Part shown: piece after piece, positions 12,801 to 23,441 of the stretch
Numbering within the stretch: the first letter of the stretch is position 1
Layout of the letters: each line of letters begins with the position of its first letter
NCBI GenBank assembly: GCA_009733575.1
Contig: ML769637.1
Location: 1 to 64,000, forward strand
Source of the DNA: Gymnopus androsaceus JB14
Taxonomy: Eukaryota; Basidiomycota; Agaricomycetes; Agaricales; Omphalotaceae
Length of the DNA: 64,000 nt
Direction of reading: 5' to 3'
Translations under genes and position numbers: made by a program
Notes under the pieces: generated by a model
The model's database searches: none
Told to the model about the DNA's origin: nothing
The model's input: the letters and a program-made list of their open reading frames with translations, nothing else

Positions 12801-13921
12801 TCAAGGCTGTTCCAGTCCGACCTTGGGATTCTATCTCAATGGACTTTATCAAACAACTTCCAAAATCCAGTATTTATACCACCATCCTAGTGGTTATTGA
12901 TCAAGGATCGAAACAAGCAATATTCATCCCTTGTGATGACAAATTCACTTCCGAACAGCTAGCCAATCTATTCGTGATTCATGTGTTCTCCAAACATGGA
13001 GTTCCAAGTCACGTAACTTCAGATTGTGGCACCAAATTCATTTCCGCTTTCTTCCCAGCACTTGGTCAATCTCTATTGATGAACCTCCACTATACTTCTG
13101 GATATCATCCAGAAGCGGACGGACAAACTGAAAGAGTTAACCAAACGTTGGAACAGTACATTCGGATCTATTGCTCTTACCAGCAAGATGACTGGTCGGA
13201 CTTGCTTCCGATCGCAGAGTTTGCCTACAACAATGCTCCCAATGCATCTACTGGTCTTTTGCCCTTTTTCGCTAATAAGGGTTATCATCCGAGTATCACT
13301 ATCCGACCTGAGATTGATATATGCTCTGACCTTGCTTGTGACTTTGTTGTTAATCTCAATGAAGTTCATAAATTCCTTCGCAATGCAATTGCTGATGCAC
13401 AAGTTCATTATAAAGAACAAGCGGATTGCAAACAAATTCCTGCGCCAGAATTTCCGATCGATTCCCAAGTTTTTGTTCTGGCCAAACATATCAAATCCAC
13501 TTGTCCTACCGACAAATTCGCCAAAAAGTATCTTGGACCTTTTTGAGTCATCTCTTGTCCAAGTTCATTGGCATACGAACTCAAACTTCCGAAATATTTC
13601 AGCCGCATTCACCCAGTTTTCCATGTATCTCAATTGGAACCAGTAATCCCAAATCCAATCCCTGGACATGTTCAAGCAGCACCTCCTCCAATCGAAGTCA
13701 ATGGCGAAGAAGTTTTTGAAATCACTGAAGTACTCGATTCAAAAATCGATCGCTGTTATTGCTGCTGTCCACTTCGCTACTACATACGCTGGTATGGGTA
13801 TGAAGGTACTGATGATGAATTCACATGGGTTGCCGCTGATGAACTTCAAGCCGATGAGATGGTCAAAGCATTCCATTGCCGATACCCAGCAAAACCCAAT
13901 CCTCAAACTCTGACTTCTTAA
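12795..13921 (+). pseudogene. Chromovirus integrase core and chromodomain, 5'-truncated
   Basis: The homology begins at VPVRPWDSISMDFIK and continues through the catalytic core: DQGSKQAIF, the second Asp in TSDCGTKF, and GYHPEADGQTERVNQTLE with the Glu. The C-terminal integrase part (QVFVLAKHI, KKYLGPF) is followed by HPVFHVSQLEP and a chromodomain (FEITEVLDSKID, YYIRWYGYEGTDDEFTW). A TGA at 13,544-13,546 sits in frame between KKYLGPF and the HPVFHVSQLEP part. The zinc-finger half of the protein is absent; the minus-strand fragment at 33.6 kb ends at the very residues where this one starts. In an intact element the chromodomain directs insertion to methylated histone H3. Confidence 0.85.
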
Positions 13922-14185
13922 TTGTATGTTTCTATTATTCTTTCTTTCTTTTCCATTTCAATGGAATAAGTATTTGCTGTGATAGTAAATTGAGCGGATA
14001 CTTATTTCAAGTATTTCCTTTCCACCGACGAACTCTAGTTCGCCATATTTAAACTCATATTACTTATTCAAAACATTCACCAAGAAAAAGTATTATCAAC
14101 TATATACAAAAGATCATTTTTTATATATACAAGGCAAACGAAGAGGCAATTGCTGCCAAATTCATTGCCCCTTTTTCTTTCCTTC

Positions 14186-15052
14186 TCAAATTCTCTTCTT
14201 CTTCTTATCTTCATTGTCCTCGTTCTCCATTGAAACCTCCTCCGAGTCACCTCGGGCAATGAGAACCTTCAACATTTCCTCCAGCATGTCAATGTGATTG
14301 TGCAATTGACAGAACTCCGCACCGCTGTCTTCCACCATGCCCTGTTGTCCTCGATGTTGACCTCCGCCGGCTGGTGCCCAACTGCAATGTTTCTTTGACA
14401 ACCTGCATGCGTTGCAGGTGCTCAAATCGCTCCAAGGTTGACACACCTCCTTCCGTTTGACACAGCGGTTGCACCACTCGTCACTGTTGACCAGATCACC
14501 CAATTCGAAGGACTTGGTCTTCACAATCAGACATTTTTTCTTCTTACTTGGCGAGGCATCATTGTCATCATCATTGTCATTGTCGCCGCTGCCGCCGCCA
14601 TTGCTCGGATCACCACCAGTTGTTTCCTACTCAGAAGAATCAAAACGAAATAAAAGGTCATTAGAAAAAAAAATAAACTCACCCTTTTTCATTTGCGGCC
14701 AGCCTTCAAACTTTCAGCTTTCTGACTTTCCACCACCATATCTTCGTTGTCAGACTGGACGACCACTTTTGACTTTGGCTGTAAAGGGAATTAGGAAAAT
14801 GAAAGATGATGATAAAAGATGATAAGGTGTACTCACCTTCAGCTCCACTTTTGTATTGCCCTTTTTCAGCAAAGAAGGTGCAGGAGAGGTCTGTTGCGAA
14901 GGGTCATGTGAGAACTTCTGCAATTGCTTGAGACGAGTCTCCTCACGAACCTTGTTGTCTTCTGCCTTCTTAACGGCAGCTGCTTCCTTCTTTTCATGCA
15001 CCCGTTTTTGCTCCTCCTTTTCCCTTTTCTCCTTGGCCGCCTGCTTTTGCAC
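14186..15052 (-). CDS. Coiled-coil plus Zn2Cys6-like protein, 5'-truncated
   Basis: Read on the minus strand, a Lys/Glu-rich coiled coil (AAKEKREKEEQKRVHEKK) leads through two likely introns (gtgagtacacc... and gtgagtttatt...) to an acidic stretch, a basic block (SPSKKKK) and a cluster with CNRCVKRKEVC, eight residues, then CNACRLSKKHC, a C-x2-C-x6-C-x8-C-x2-C-x6-C spacing typical of Zn2Cys6. The tail ends in Asp/Lys runs. No ATG is convincing; the 5' end is cut at about 15,050 where an LTR-like sequence begins. A TGA lies just before the second donor. Similar coiled coil occurs at 851-1236. Likely a retroelement-associated ORF; DNA binding is inferred. Confidence 0.5.
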
Positions 15053-15067
15053 TAGATGCTGCTAGTC

Positions 15068-15390
15068 TGTAACGCCCCCATTCCCTTATGCATACATCAT
15101 TATGTTAGCCTTTTAATTCATTTCATGTTACTATATAAATGTCACTTTATGTCACTCATACTTTAGCTTTACACCATCACCCGCCGAGAATACCTAGACA
15201 AATATACAGTCCAGTTGTGTTCTTTTGGGTGAAAGTAAGCTCTGACCTCACCAAGGTCTTATACTTTTTTGAACATCTTGCAATACTCTTTGTATTCCAT
15301 GTTCTTTACTTGTGCTAAACACAAGTGACATCAAATCATAACTTTGCGTGATTGAAATTAAAGTTTTTTAATTTCACAAAACCCGGTCCT
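15068..15390 (+). repeat. LTR-like 5' end (TGTAACGCCCCC...) of a retroelement
   Basis: The stretch begins TGTAACGCCCCC, the usual start of many mushroom Ty3 LTRs, has a TATATAAAT word at about 15,132, and is followed by a gag-like ORF in the same direction. I cannot place its 3' end or find a second copy in the window. Confidence 0.4.
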
Positions 15391-15939
15391 ATGACCAAGT
15401 CCACCTACGAGTCTGAGAATTGTTACGATTCTCTCCACAACCATGACAACGTTCGAAATGTTGTCAACAACTCAAACATGCATGCTCCCAAGCATACGTG
15501 GCAGAGTGACACTAATCTAGTGTCAAAATGGAACGCTCCCTTGGAGCCGTTCAGTTCCAACCTCTCCTTGTCTGTTGAATTCCTTCAACAGATGAGAAAC
15601 GTCGCTTGTGCCCGTGGGGAAGCACAAGAAACGAGCATAAACATAGCCCGTGAGTTTTCAAAACTCATGGATACATTGGTGAATACAATGACTCCAGGAA
15701 CTCCTCCTGGAATTCAATTGCACTCGGATGTAGAATCTACATCCCGTTTGAGATCAATGTCGTCTGTGGTGACGAGACCCCAAATAGTGCCAGTGGAACT
15801 GAGTGGCCACCATTCTGGGATTGCGACCTCAATTCCTGACATTTCGTCAGGAATTAAGAATCGTGAACCGGTAGCCGCAGCTGCACCCGTTGTTGTGAGA
15901 ATTACGCATAACAGACCGATAAGTCTCGGGCTGATATAA
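15391..15939 (+). CDS. Gag-like ORF fragment, cut by the KDZ element
   Basis: An open frame from ATG 15,391 (MTKSTYESENCYDSLHNHDN) with Asn/His/Ser-rich sequence and a helical middle (EFLQQMRNVACARGE). It follows an LTR-like region, which is why I suggest gag, but no capsid or zinc-knuckle motif is visible. Its last codons (RITHNRPISLGLI) lie inside the inverted repeat that starts at 15,906, so the natural 3' end has been lost to the insertion there. Could also be an unrelated short gene. Confidence 0.35.
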   Translation: MTKSTYESENCYDSLHNHDNVRNVVNNSNMHAPKHTWQSDTNLVSKWNAPLEPFSSNLSLSVEFLQQMRNVACARGEAQETSINIAREFSKLMDTLVNTMTPGTPPGIQLHSDVESTSRLRSMSSVVTRPQIVPVELSGHHSGIATSIPDISSGIKNREPVAAAAPVVVRITHNRPISLGLI

Positions 15940-15974
15940 TGTGTAATAAACCGATAACAAAGGCGCCCTGGAGC
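15906..15974 (+). repeat. Left terminal inverted repeat of the KDZ composite element
   Basis: GCATAACAGACCGATAAG and AACCGATAACAAAGG, then CGCCCTGGAGC, match the reverse complement of 33,536-33,590 at about 50 of 55 positions. The left copy carries a 14-base insertion after GATAAG. Four of the five mismatches are C/T or G/A at or near CpG words. No clear target duplication flanks the pair. Confidence 0.7.
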
Positions 15975-16142
15975 TTAGTCCGGAGCCCCTGCCCTAGCAA
16001 CCAAACTTGGATTATTTCATAATATCTGCCCAGAGGACTTAACATCAGGTCAACCCAAATATAGTAATTTTACATAGGAACTGCTTAAGGCTTAATACGG
16101 CGAGATTTCAGTGTTATGCGTAAGAATGTTATGCATGAGAAT

Positions 16143-16154
16143 GTTATGCATAAC
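16143..16154. repeat. GTTATGCATAAC palindrome overlapping the KDZ stop codon
   Basis: A perfect 12-bp palindrome. The degenerate copies GTTATGCGTAAG and GTTATGCATGAG lie just upstream (16,115-16,140). The transposase stop codon TAA and its last codons are formed by the palindrome. The other perfect copies I see are at 29,229, 29,269 and 33,411. Confidence 0.75.
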
Positions 16155-19100
16155 CGGTCAAATCTTCTAGCTCCTCCTCCTCCAGCTCTTCCTCCTCCAG
16201 CTCTTCCTCCTCGTCCTCATTATCATTGTAGTTCTCTTGCTCCTTACTAGCAATCACCCCTCCTGACTCTTCTGGCAGGTCCGTCATCTCCGCCTTCTCA
16301 GTGTCTGCCATACCTTCATTTACCACCCCAGTCCAACTGACTGTGAATTGACTGGCGATCCTACACATGACTGCAGCTTGTGAAGCAGCAAATGCCGCAA
16401 CCCCCTCCCTATGCTCCTCATCCGCTCCGACCAACAAGGGGCCATCATAATATGCCCATTGCTCCCATTCCTTTGCTTTAACATCCAATGTTACCAAGCA
16501 GTGTCGCATCTCTTCCTCCAGCAACACAACCTCTTCACTCCATCGCTCTGCTCGGGCGTGTGTCTTACACCACTCTACTCGGATACCTGATAAAGATTGT
16601 CAGTTCCAATGGTTTCCATTGATGTCACATCCACGTACCTTCCTCCAATGCCTCCTGGTCAATCAGGTCCCCTCCACTGTCCATCCAAATCCATGACGTT
16701 GACCTTGTACCTTCCCCTAGACCCTTCCGCAAGCACTCCAATTCCTTCTGTCATGCATCCATTCTTACCCCTACATTGTTCTCCGCTTGCTCCTTCTCTG
16801 CAGCCTCAGCTGCCATCCGTGCTTTCTTCTTCTTTCCTAATTTCTTTCTCGACATACCAACGGCCTTATCCCGATCATCCAACATGCATATATCTGAGGG
16901 CCAAAGCTCCCTCCACCCCACATTCGCCTCTCCAATTAACCAACTCAGAGCAGCTCTCGCATCGGAATATTTCCTGGCTTCTATTAAAGAGCGCCTGAGA
17001 CTTCCGGACCATCCCTTGATGAGTGACATTCGTGGTGCGGTAGGTCAAAAGTCGAGCCTTCATATGAAGGTTATTCCGCAAGCAATCCAAAGAGCTACGC
17101 AGCTATGCTTCCTGCAACTTCTGTTCTAGCTCTACCAGCCCTTGCTGACATCCTGCCCGTCGCTCCTCCAAACTCAAATCGGATGGAAAGATTAATGGAA
17201 CATCTTCTGCGTCATCAGGGAGACCTCCCTCTGCTGTTCGTTTTGCGAGAATCTGCAATGCCGCAGGCATATACATTGCTTGGTAGGAACGGAGACGGCC
17301 AACCATTTGGGTGATCTTTGTACGTTTCTCAATAACCGACGTTTGCTGTGTTGAAGTCTGCTCCTTGGACTTCTTCCCGGCCATTTCGTGCTGCAAAGTA
17401 CGCCTAGGACGCTTATCAGCAATTAGTAGAAGACTTCAAATGCAATGGTGCTCACATTGCGTCCTGAGCATCTAGCATTTGACTCAAAAAAGAACTCGGC
17501 ATTACATGGTGCATGATCAGGCCATTCTCCTCCTGTTTGGCCTCCTCCTCTGCCAAGGAGAGTCAAACCTGCGCCTCAGTCATACCTACCATGACCACTC
17601 AGCTGCATCCCAACCTCAAATCATTATCAATACTCACCGGATTTCGTGTTGCTGTATGGATTGACTGCTCGTCATTCCTTGACTGGGAGATCTAGCTCCT
17701 TATTCCAAGCCTCGATGATAGCCATCCACTCCTTTACTTCACTATCTCAACCCTCTGAAAAATCTGCCAGGCTTTTATGATGAATCACAGCTTGAGCGAC
17801 TGCTTCACGCATACGCTTTTTTAAAAGATTACCTATTTAAATATTGCGTTTAGCTAAACAATAAATAAACGGAATGTATATGCACCCAAACCACTCAGCT
17901 TCCTCCAGTTCCAATGTGCGAAGTGGTCATTGAGAACCTCATGCCTGTTCCCTGGTCCCATGTCTTGAGTACTTGCAGCCACCAATCCCATATGAGCCCA
18001 ACCCTGCTCAATTCCCTCTCCATCTGTTCTACCTGCTCCAGGCAGCCAATTCAGCAAAAAAGTGTCCTGGCAGCTCCGGATGTGCCCTGGTATATGCATT
18101 TTCGGGATGACAAAGAGCAGCGATTTCGGGGGCCAATTTTCTTTCACAAGCAATGGCATGGACCTCATATGCTGATATAGATTTTTTGACCATTGACATA
18201 CGATGTCATACAATTGCACAATTGTAAGCCAAGGGTCCATGTAGCGTAGCAGAGAGCCAAAGGAATAATCCATGTTTGCATACCTAGGTACTGGCTCAGC
18301 TACCATTGCAGTACAAGTTCAAAATCACGTACCGTTCACCCTTTTGCAAATCCACTACACTATTTGGCATCACGAATTCACGGCGAGCACATACAGATAG
18401 CCCAACACCGGTTGTTGCGTATCCCTGAGAGAACTTAGTATTTGCGTGATCCAGGGCAGCTAGTCCCGTACAGGTTGACATCTAAAATGCGAATAAATCA
18501 ATAATTGTATAGTCAAACAATTGGATATCCTACCTCCTGCTGATCTGTCACACCTTTAAGATATTCACGGAAGGGCTCATCCTCTACAAAGAAAGATGCT
18601 CCTGTCCCAAGCCCAGGATCCTTAGCCTCGGAAGATACTAGACGACGCTTTAGGCGGAAACAACAATCTTCAGCGAGGTATAAGAAATACTTGAAACTGA
18701 AAAGACGGATAATTAGCTCTCCCTTGTTAAGTGTACCAGATGCTACTCACAAAAACTTCTTATCCACCTTCTCCCAATGATCTGGTAGATTCACACTGGG
18801 CTTTGGGGCAAGCAATACATTGCACAGCCAGTTCTCCAGATTTCGTTTCTGCCACCAACCAATGAGAGTCATTTCCTCGCCCCACTTGCTTCAACATCTT
18901 CAGATGGCGCCATTGACAAATGATCCTCGAGAACTCTTTATAACGATCCTACAAAAAAACATCACAAACATTAGCTTTGAAGTAAAATATTCAAATGAAA
19001 ATACTCACCGGTCCCTTCTCTCCAATATTATTGGACAACTTCTCTAGACCGGCATGATAGTCGTAGGTGGTAACCTTGCCTTGAAGCGTCAGCACATGAA

Positions 19101-20129
19101 AATGATTCAACGCTTCAAATGTAACTGCTGTCTGAGGCTCCACGTGTGTTGCAGGGTACCACTGCCGATGTAATAACTGTGTCCTCCACTCGCCAGCTGA
19201 GAATTTATTGAAACAGTTACAAAATCTGATATTGACGTGGTGTATGCTGTTGGTGTGAATAACAATAAAATTGTTAAAAATGCGAGGGCTAAGACAAGAT
19301 TTTCCAGGGCGATGGCCGGTCTGTACTATAATCCCTATATCTCGCAAAGCAATTCTTTCAAAGAATGTTCCATTCCTCTTCTAAAACTGAGGTCAATATC
19401 AATGAGAACATGCATCCTTGAACATGTACCTCAACAATATCCAAAGGTCGATCCTGATGGCGCACTCAGCAGCACCCTTTGCACAAAAGGTCCTTGGAAA
19501 AGCACCCAGAGATGCAACAAAAGACCGGAGCACAATCTGGATCCAAGCTGCCACCGGCATAGCAAAGCTCCTTGCTGCCATCCCCCCATCCTTCAGCCCT
19601 CAACATCTCAGCAAGATACTCATCGCGGTAAGGTGTCCATTGTTGCATAGGTTCATCCTGTATGGTGTTGGCATTGTTAGTGCATCAAATCTAAGAAATT
19701 CACCCCAAACATACTAACTGATGTCTGATACTGCCTGCGACATGTCCGAGTAACAATCTCCACCATATCCATCTGTATATCAGCCGCTGAATATTTTGTG
19801 CTGTCTTCAACCTCTTTGATAGGTTCATTTTGAAAACCATGGATCGTCATTGTAAGGAGACTGCTTAGGTGAGACGTGTCAGACCCCGAGGCTACTGAAC
19901 CAGATCCACCCAATGCTTCCAGTTTGAGTCTTTTTATAGGTGAAGGAAGTTTCATCTCCATTGCACTACGCTTGACTCGGCGGCTGTCAGTAGACATTGT
20001 GTCACAGTGGACAACAGCCGTTCTGTCCACAGACCCAAATATGTCCTCCATTCGCAACATAGCATGTAGGCCAGGGATAGTAGCCTTGGATTTACTGCCT
20101 GACTTCTGTTTTGCCCGCAGACCGCTCAT
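16144..20129 (-). pseudogene. KDZ family transposase with CxC2 cysteine cluster
   Basis: The minus-strand gene has at least eight exons. Exon 1 (20,129-19,719) is a basic N-terminus. Exon 2 from 19,657 reads WTPYRDEYLAEMLRAEGWGD, then the CxC2 cluster (CYAGGSLDPDC, SGCFSKDLLCKGCC) and VRHQDRPLDIVE. Later exons give TGHRPG, WYPATHVEPQTAVTFEALNHFH, TTYDYHAGLEKL, CARREFVMP, then the catalytic KDZ region (MDYSFGSLL, YDIVCQWSKN, HIPGH, DGEGIEQGWAHMG) and a long C-terminal part (LLTYRTTNVTHQGMVRK, LLEEEMRHCLVTLDVKA) ending LTGYA-stop. TGA codons at 19,466-19,468 and 17,747-17,749, both CGA-compatible, and a one-base shift near 18,800 break it. The enzyme would cut and join element ends in the nucleus; this copy should be dead. 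Confidence 0.85.
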
Positions 20130-20287
20130 GATTCCAGTTAGGATGATGTTTATGTTAGAGAGGCAACAGCATTGCCACTTTGCCGTGTTCGTTTATTTTC
20201 CCATGGTTCGATTTGTCACTTAACACGATCAGTCACATTTGGCCACATCAACAGTAGGGAGCTTTGACCAATATTTGTACATGTACG

Positions 20288-20949
20288 TTAGTCAATCTTG
20301 ATAACAAGCTGATCAATAACTGCGGACATCTCATCCCCAGTGTCATCCAACAATTTAGTGAGAATAATAACCCCATCTGAAGCCCTATCAAGCATGGATC
20401 CCTCTACGAATCGCTTGTGGATGGATTGAATTTTGGCACAGCTGTGTGAGTACTCGACATGGACACAGATTGTATGGTTGGAGTATGGTGTCAGTTCAAG
20501 TAAGTTTCTAAACAATTGAATTAGAGTGAAACAACAATTGGGTAAAATAAAATGGCATACCTTTGTTCCCCAGAACAAAGACTACTGAACGGCTCACACC
20601 ACTCAGTATTACCACCATAAAGTCCCACAGCACAGTGAGTCCAGTGAGCATTGAGGCGTGCACAGTGAGCCCAGAAAAACTCAGGGCATTTGCCACGAAA
20701 TGCATGCAGGAACATTTTCTGCCTGAGAGTATTGATAAAACAAAAGTTGAGGCCACATCTGAATCCACTCAGGTAGATTGAATGTCCAAAAATATGAGCA
20801 CACCAGTAAGATTCCACTTCGGCTCTGCAAAAAGTGACCAGACGATGTTGAACATCTTGGTCACTGTTCGTATGACTATTGGAGTTATATGAGAAGGGAA
20901 TTCTCACAAGCCACGAATGCTACTGACCTTTTTGTTAAATCTGTCATGG
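20288..20949 (-). CDS. Small Cys/His/Trp-rich protein of the KDZ cassette
   Basis: Three exons fit well: ATG 20,949 (MTDLTK), an intron of about 100 bases with GT and TTTGCAG ends, a second exon (EVESYWCAHIFGHSIYLSGF ... ARLNAHWTHCAVGLYGGNTE) to about 20,568, an intron gtatgcc...tttag, and a third exon (NLLELTPYSNHTICVHVEYS ... IDQLVIKID) to 20,288. The product is about 170 residues with no in-frame stop. Cysteines and histidines are spread (WCAH, HCARLNAHWTHC) but do not match a zinc motif I know. It lies between and collinear with the transposase and the TET/JBP gene, so I infer it belongs to the element. Function unknown. Confidence 0.5.
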
Positions 20950-21035
20950 CGTTGAGATGACAAGGTCAAAGTAGAAGGCAAGAGTGCAAAGGCAGTTTAC
21001 CTGTGTTTGTTTGTTCTTACCAAATCAGCCACTCT

Positions 21036-21090
21036 TTCCTTATGCATAACAATGGGTGCTATTTTCCTTACGCATAACAATAGGCGCTCC
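21036..21090. repeat. TTATGCATAAC-type motif cluster
   Basis: CTTATGCATAACAATGGG and CTTACGCATAACAATAGG lie about 25 bases apart between the small Cys/His gene and the TET/JBP gene. They are variants of the palindrome seen at both ends of the composite element. Confidence 0.6.
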
Positions 21091-21150
21091 TTCTTATGAT
21101 TGTACTACAAGCTCAGCAGATTCAACTACTACGATACATAGCTTCATAAA

Positions 21151-22936
21151 CTAAAGTAAATGCAATTCCTCCAGCATCGAATAAAGGTTCAGTCCATCCA
21201 ATACGCGCTCCTGCTGCCTCTGCTTGGCCTCTGCCAAATTTACCTCAGACATCCAACGATGTATTTGCCCATCATTGTCTACAATGCGAAACAAACCCCC
21301 TGCAGTATATTGGGTGAAGGAATAACGCGTTTCACCGGCACCTATAGTTGCGTTCGAGTGGCGCAGATAGGCAGAGGGAATGAGAATAGTCCAACCGGGG
21401 GGGAGTTCAATAACAGGGCCAAGATCCCATAGCACAAAATGCCCTCCCTTCCGGTAATTGAACTTGCCCAGTGCTGTGATTGCACACCATCCAAAAAGAT
21501 AATTAAGATGATCTAGATGCTCGACTGTAACCGTCTGAGGACCAAAATTGAAGGAGCAACAGGCAAAAATACTTTTAGCGAAATTCCAATTTATGCCTGG
21601 GTTCCCTCGCTCAATTCGAGCCCTGTTTTCAGCATAGTAGCTATACAAACGGGGTGCCCAAGTGAAGAACCTGGAGGAGGCATGCTGAGCAAGGCGAATC
21701 AAGCAAACTGCTGCCAAAAACATGTCGAGGATCTTGAGATGAGCTTCAGAATGATATATTCACTTGGGATAATGTAGGGACATTAGTGACAAACAAGACA
21801 TGGAACATAGCTATTACATACCTCTTGACCACCGCCAAAAGAGACACCAATAGCCTCCACAGCAAATATACCTTGATGATGCTTGGGCGGAGTCCTTGGT
21901 GTACCGTCTCGGTGTTTGAATAGTTTTGGTTGATTTGACTCAAGAAGATCAGCACATTCATCAGCAGCAGCAAGAAACATAGGATCTGGCTTGTCCATGC
22001 CCTCAGCCCTTGGTGGTGGGATAACCGCGCCAAACACACACCCAGATGCATCAACTATGGGCCTGGATTTCCTGTATATAAAGTAGCATTAGAAGAACAA
22101 TGGTGCTCATGAACAAGAAGCAACCCACCCACTGCTATGATCAACTGGTATCAGAGTGAACTTGAATGGGCTGTTAGGGCCAATGAGCTCCTCTAGCAAC
22201 CAAGTACAGCTGGCAGCTCCAGGAGCTACACGCTCCTTGCCAATATAGCCAGATGTATACGCGTGCATGACATCTGTGTCTAAACTAGTAGAAACAGGCG
22301 CTGCACAATCCATAAGGTTTTGGAGATGCTTTCGGGGAATCTGGTAGTGAACGGTGTCAACTCTCCGGCGCTTTGCAGCACAACTTGCATGCGACTTCAC
22401 ATGAGAACCACCATTTGGTGCAGAAGGAAGTTGTAACGGCGACTGAAATGTGAATGATTTGGAAGGGATTGCGTAGATGGAAGGGTGGGAGTAGGCGGAG
22501 GAAGCAGATTCAGCGTTCGTCACATTTTTGCCATGTCCACAATGCCACTGAACCTACCTCTTCTTTCCCACAGGCTGTGACGAATTAGATGGGCTGAGCG
22601 CAGCCGACTCAGCAGAATGCTTCACTCCAGGAGCAAGGCTGATTAGACAATGGCTGACCTCAAGGAGATCTAACACAGTAAGACCAGCGTTTTTGAGAGG
22701 AGAGTTAACACCCGACCTATGAGTCGATGAAAACTCAGATGAAAGTGGCGAGGTACCGTTGGAAAGAAGCAGGGGTGAATCCACAAAGTCAGCTGGAACC
22801 AATGAGGCTTCTGAGGCCGCTTTGGTAATTGTAGACTCAAGGTTGAAACTGGCAACAGCTGGTTTGATAAAGCTAGAAGTTCATTCAGCAAAGACATGGC
22901 CTGGGCGTGTCTGCGAGATTGAGTAGAATCCATCAT
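21151..22936 (-). pseudogene. TET/JBP-family 2-oxoglutarate/Fe(II) dioxygenase
   Basis: The N-terminal exons (from ATG 22,936) are low-complexity and need one frame change near 22,870. The domain starts with YTSGYIGKERVAPGAAS, continues across an intron as PIVDASGCVFGAVIPPPRAE and IGVSFGGGQE, and after a second intron (21,822-21,763) reads to the end at 21,151. The Fe(II) ligands are visible as H-x-D in TVEHLDHLN and the distal His in LRHSN; the 2-oxoglutarate Arg is in ETRYSFTQYTAGG. The family oxidises 5-methylcytosine or thymine in DNA. A TGA at 21,760-21,762, compatible with CGA, opens the catalytic exon unless a different acceptor is used, so this copy is probably interrupted though its active-site residues are intact. 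Collinear with the KDZ transposase. Confidence 0.85.
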
Positions 22937-23441
22937 TGCAATGGTTTGACGAAAACAAACTCTGGCTTACCACGCGAGTGCCACCGGCCATTAAAACATT
23001 AAATAAACCCAATGAATAACGTCAGAACAACAATAAAAGGGTGGTTAATGTAGTAATAGCTAGGCAAAATAAAAAAAATACAAGCATTTCACGAGATAGC
23101 TGCGCCCATTGCTCAACTCCCCAGCAAGAGTGTCTCGCAAGAGCAGCGAAGCCATTACATAGCAATTGAAATCATAGGGAAAAAGCAGCAAGTAGAACTT
23201 AAGCTCACCAGTACTAAGATAAATTAAACCGAGACTGCACGCAAGCTGCAGTGGCAGCATGGGAAGGAAAGGATGGAGGTTGGCAATTAAGTTTAGTCAC
23301 GCACGTCACGGCGATCATGTTTGCATCATAACTATCAAAGTACAACAGCATACAAGCAGCCCAAGTACAAGCGCAGCCAATTCAACAAAATCAAAGTATA
23401 TACAAGCTAAAATATTACTGAGATAGATTGCAGGAGCTTAT

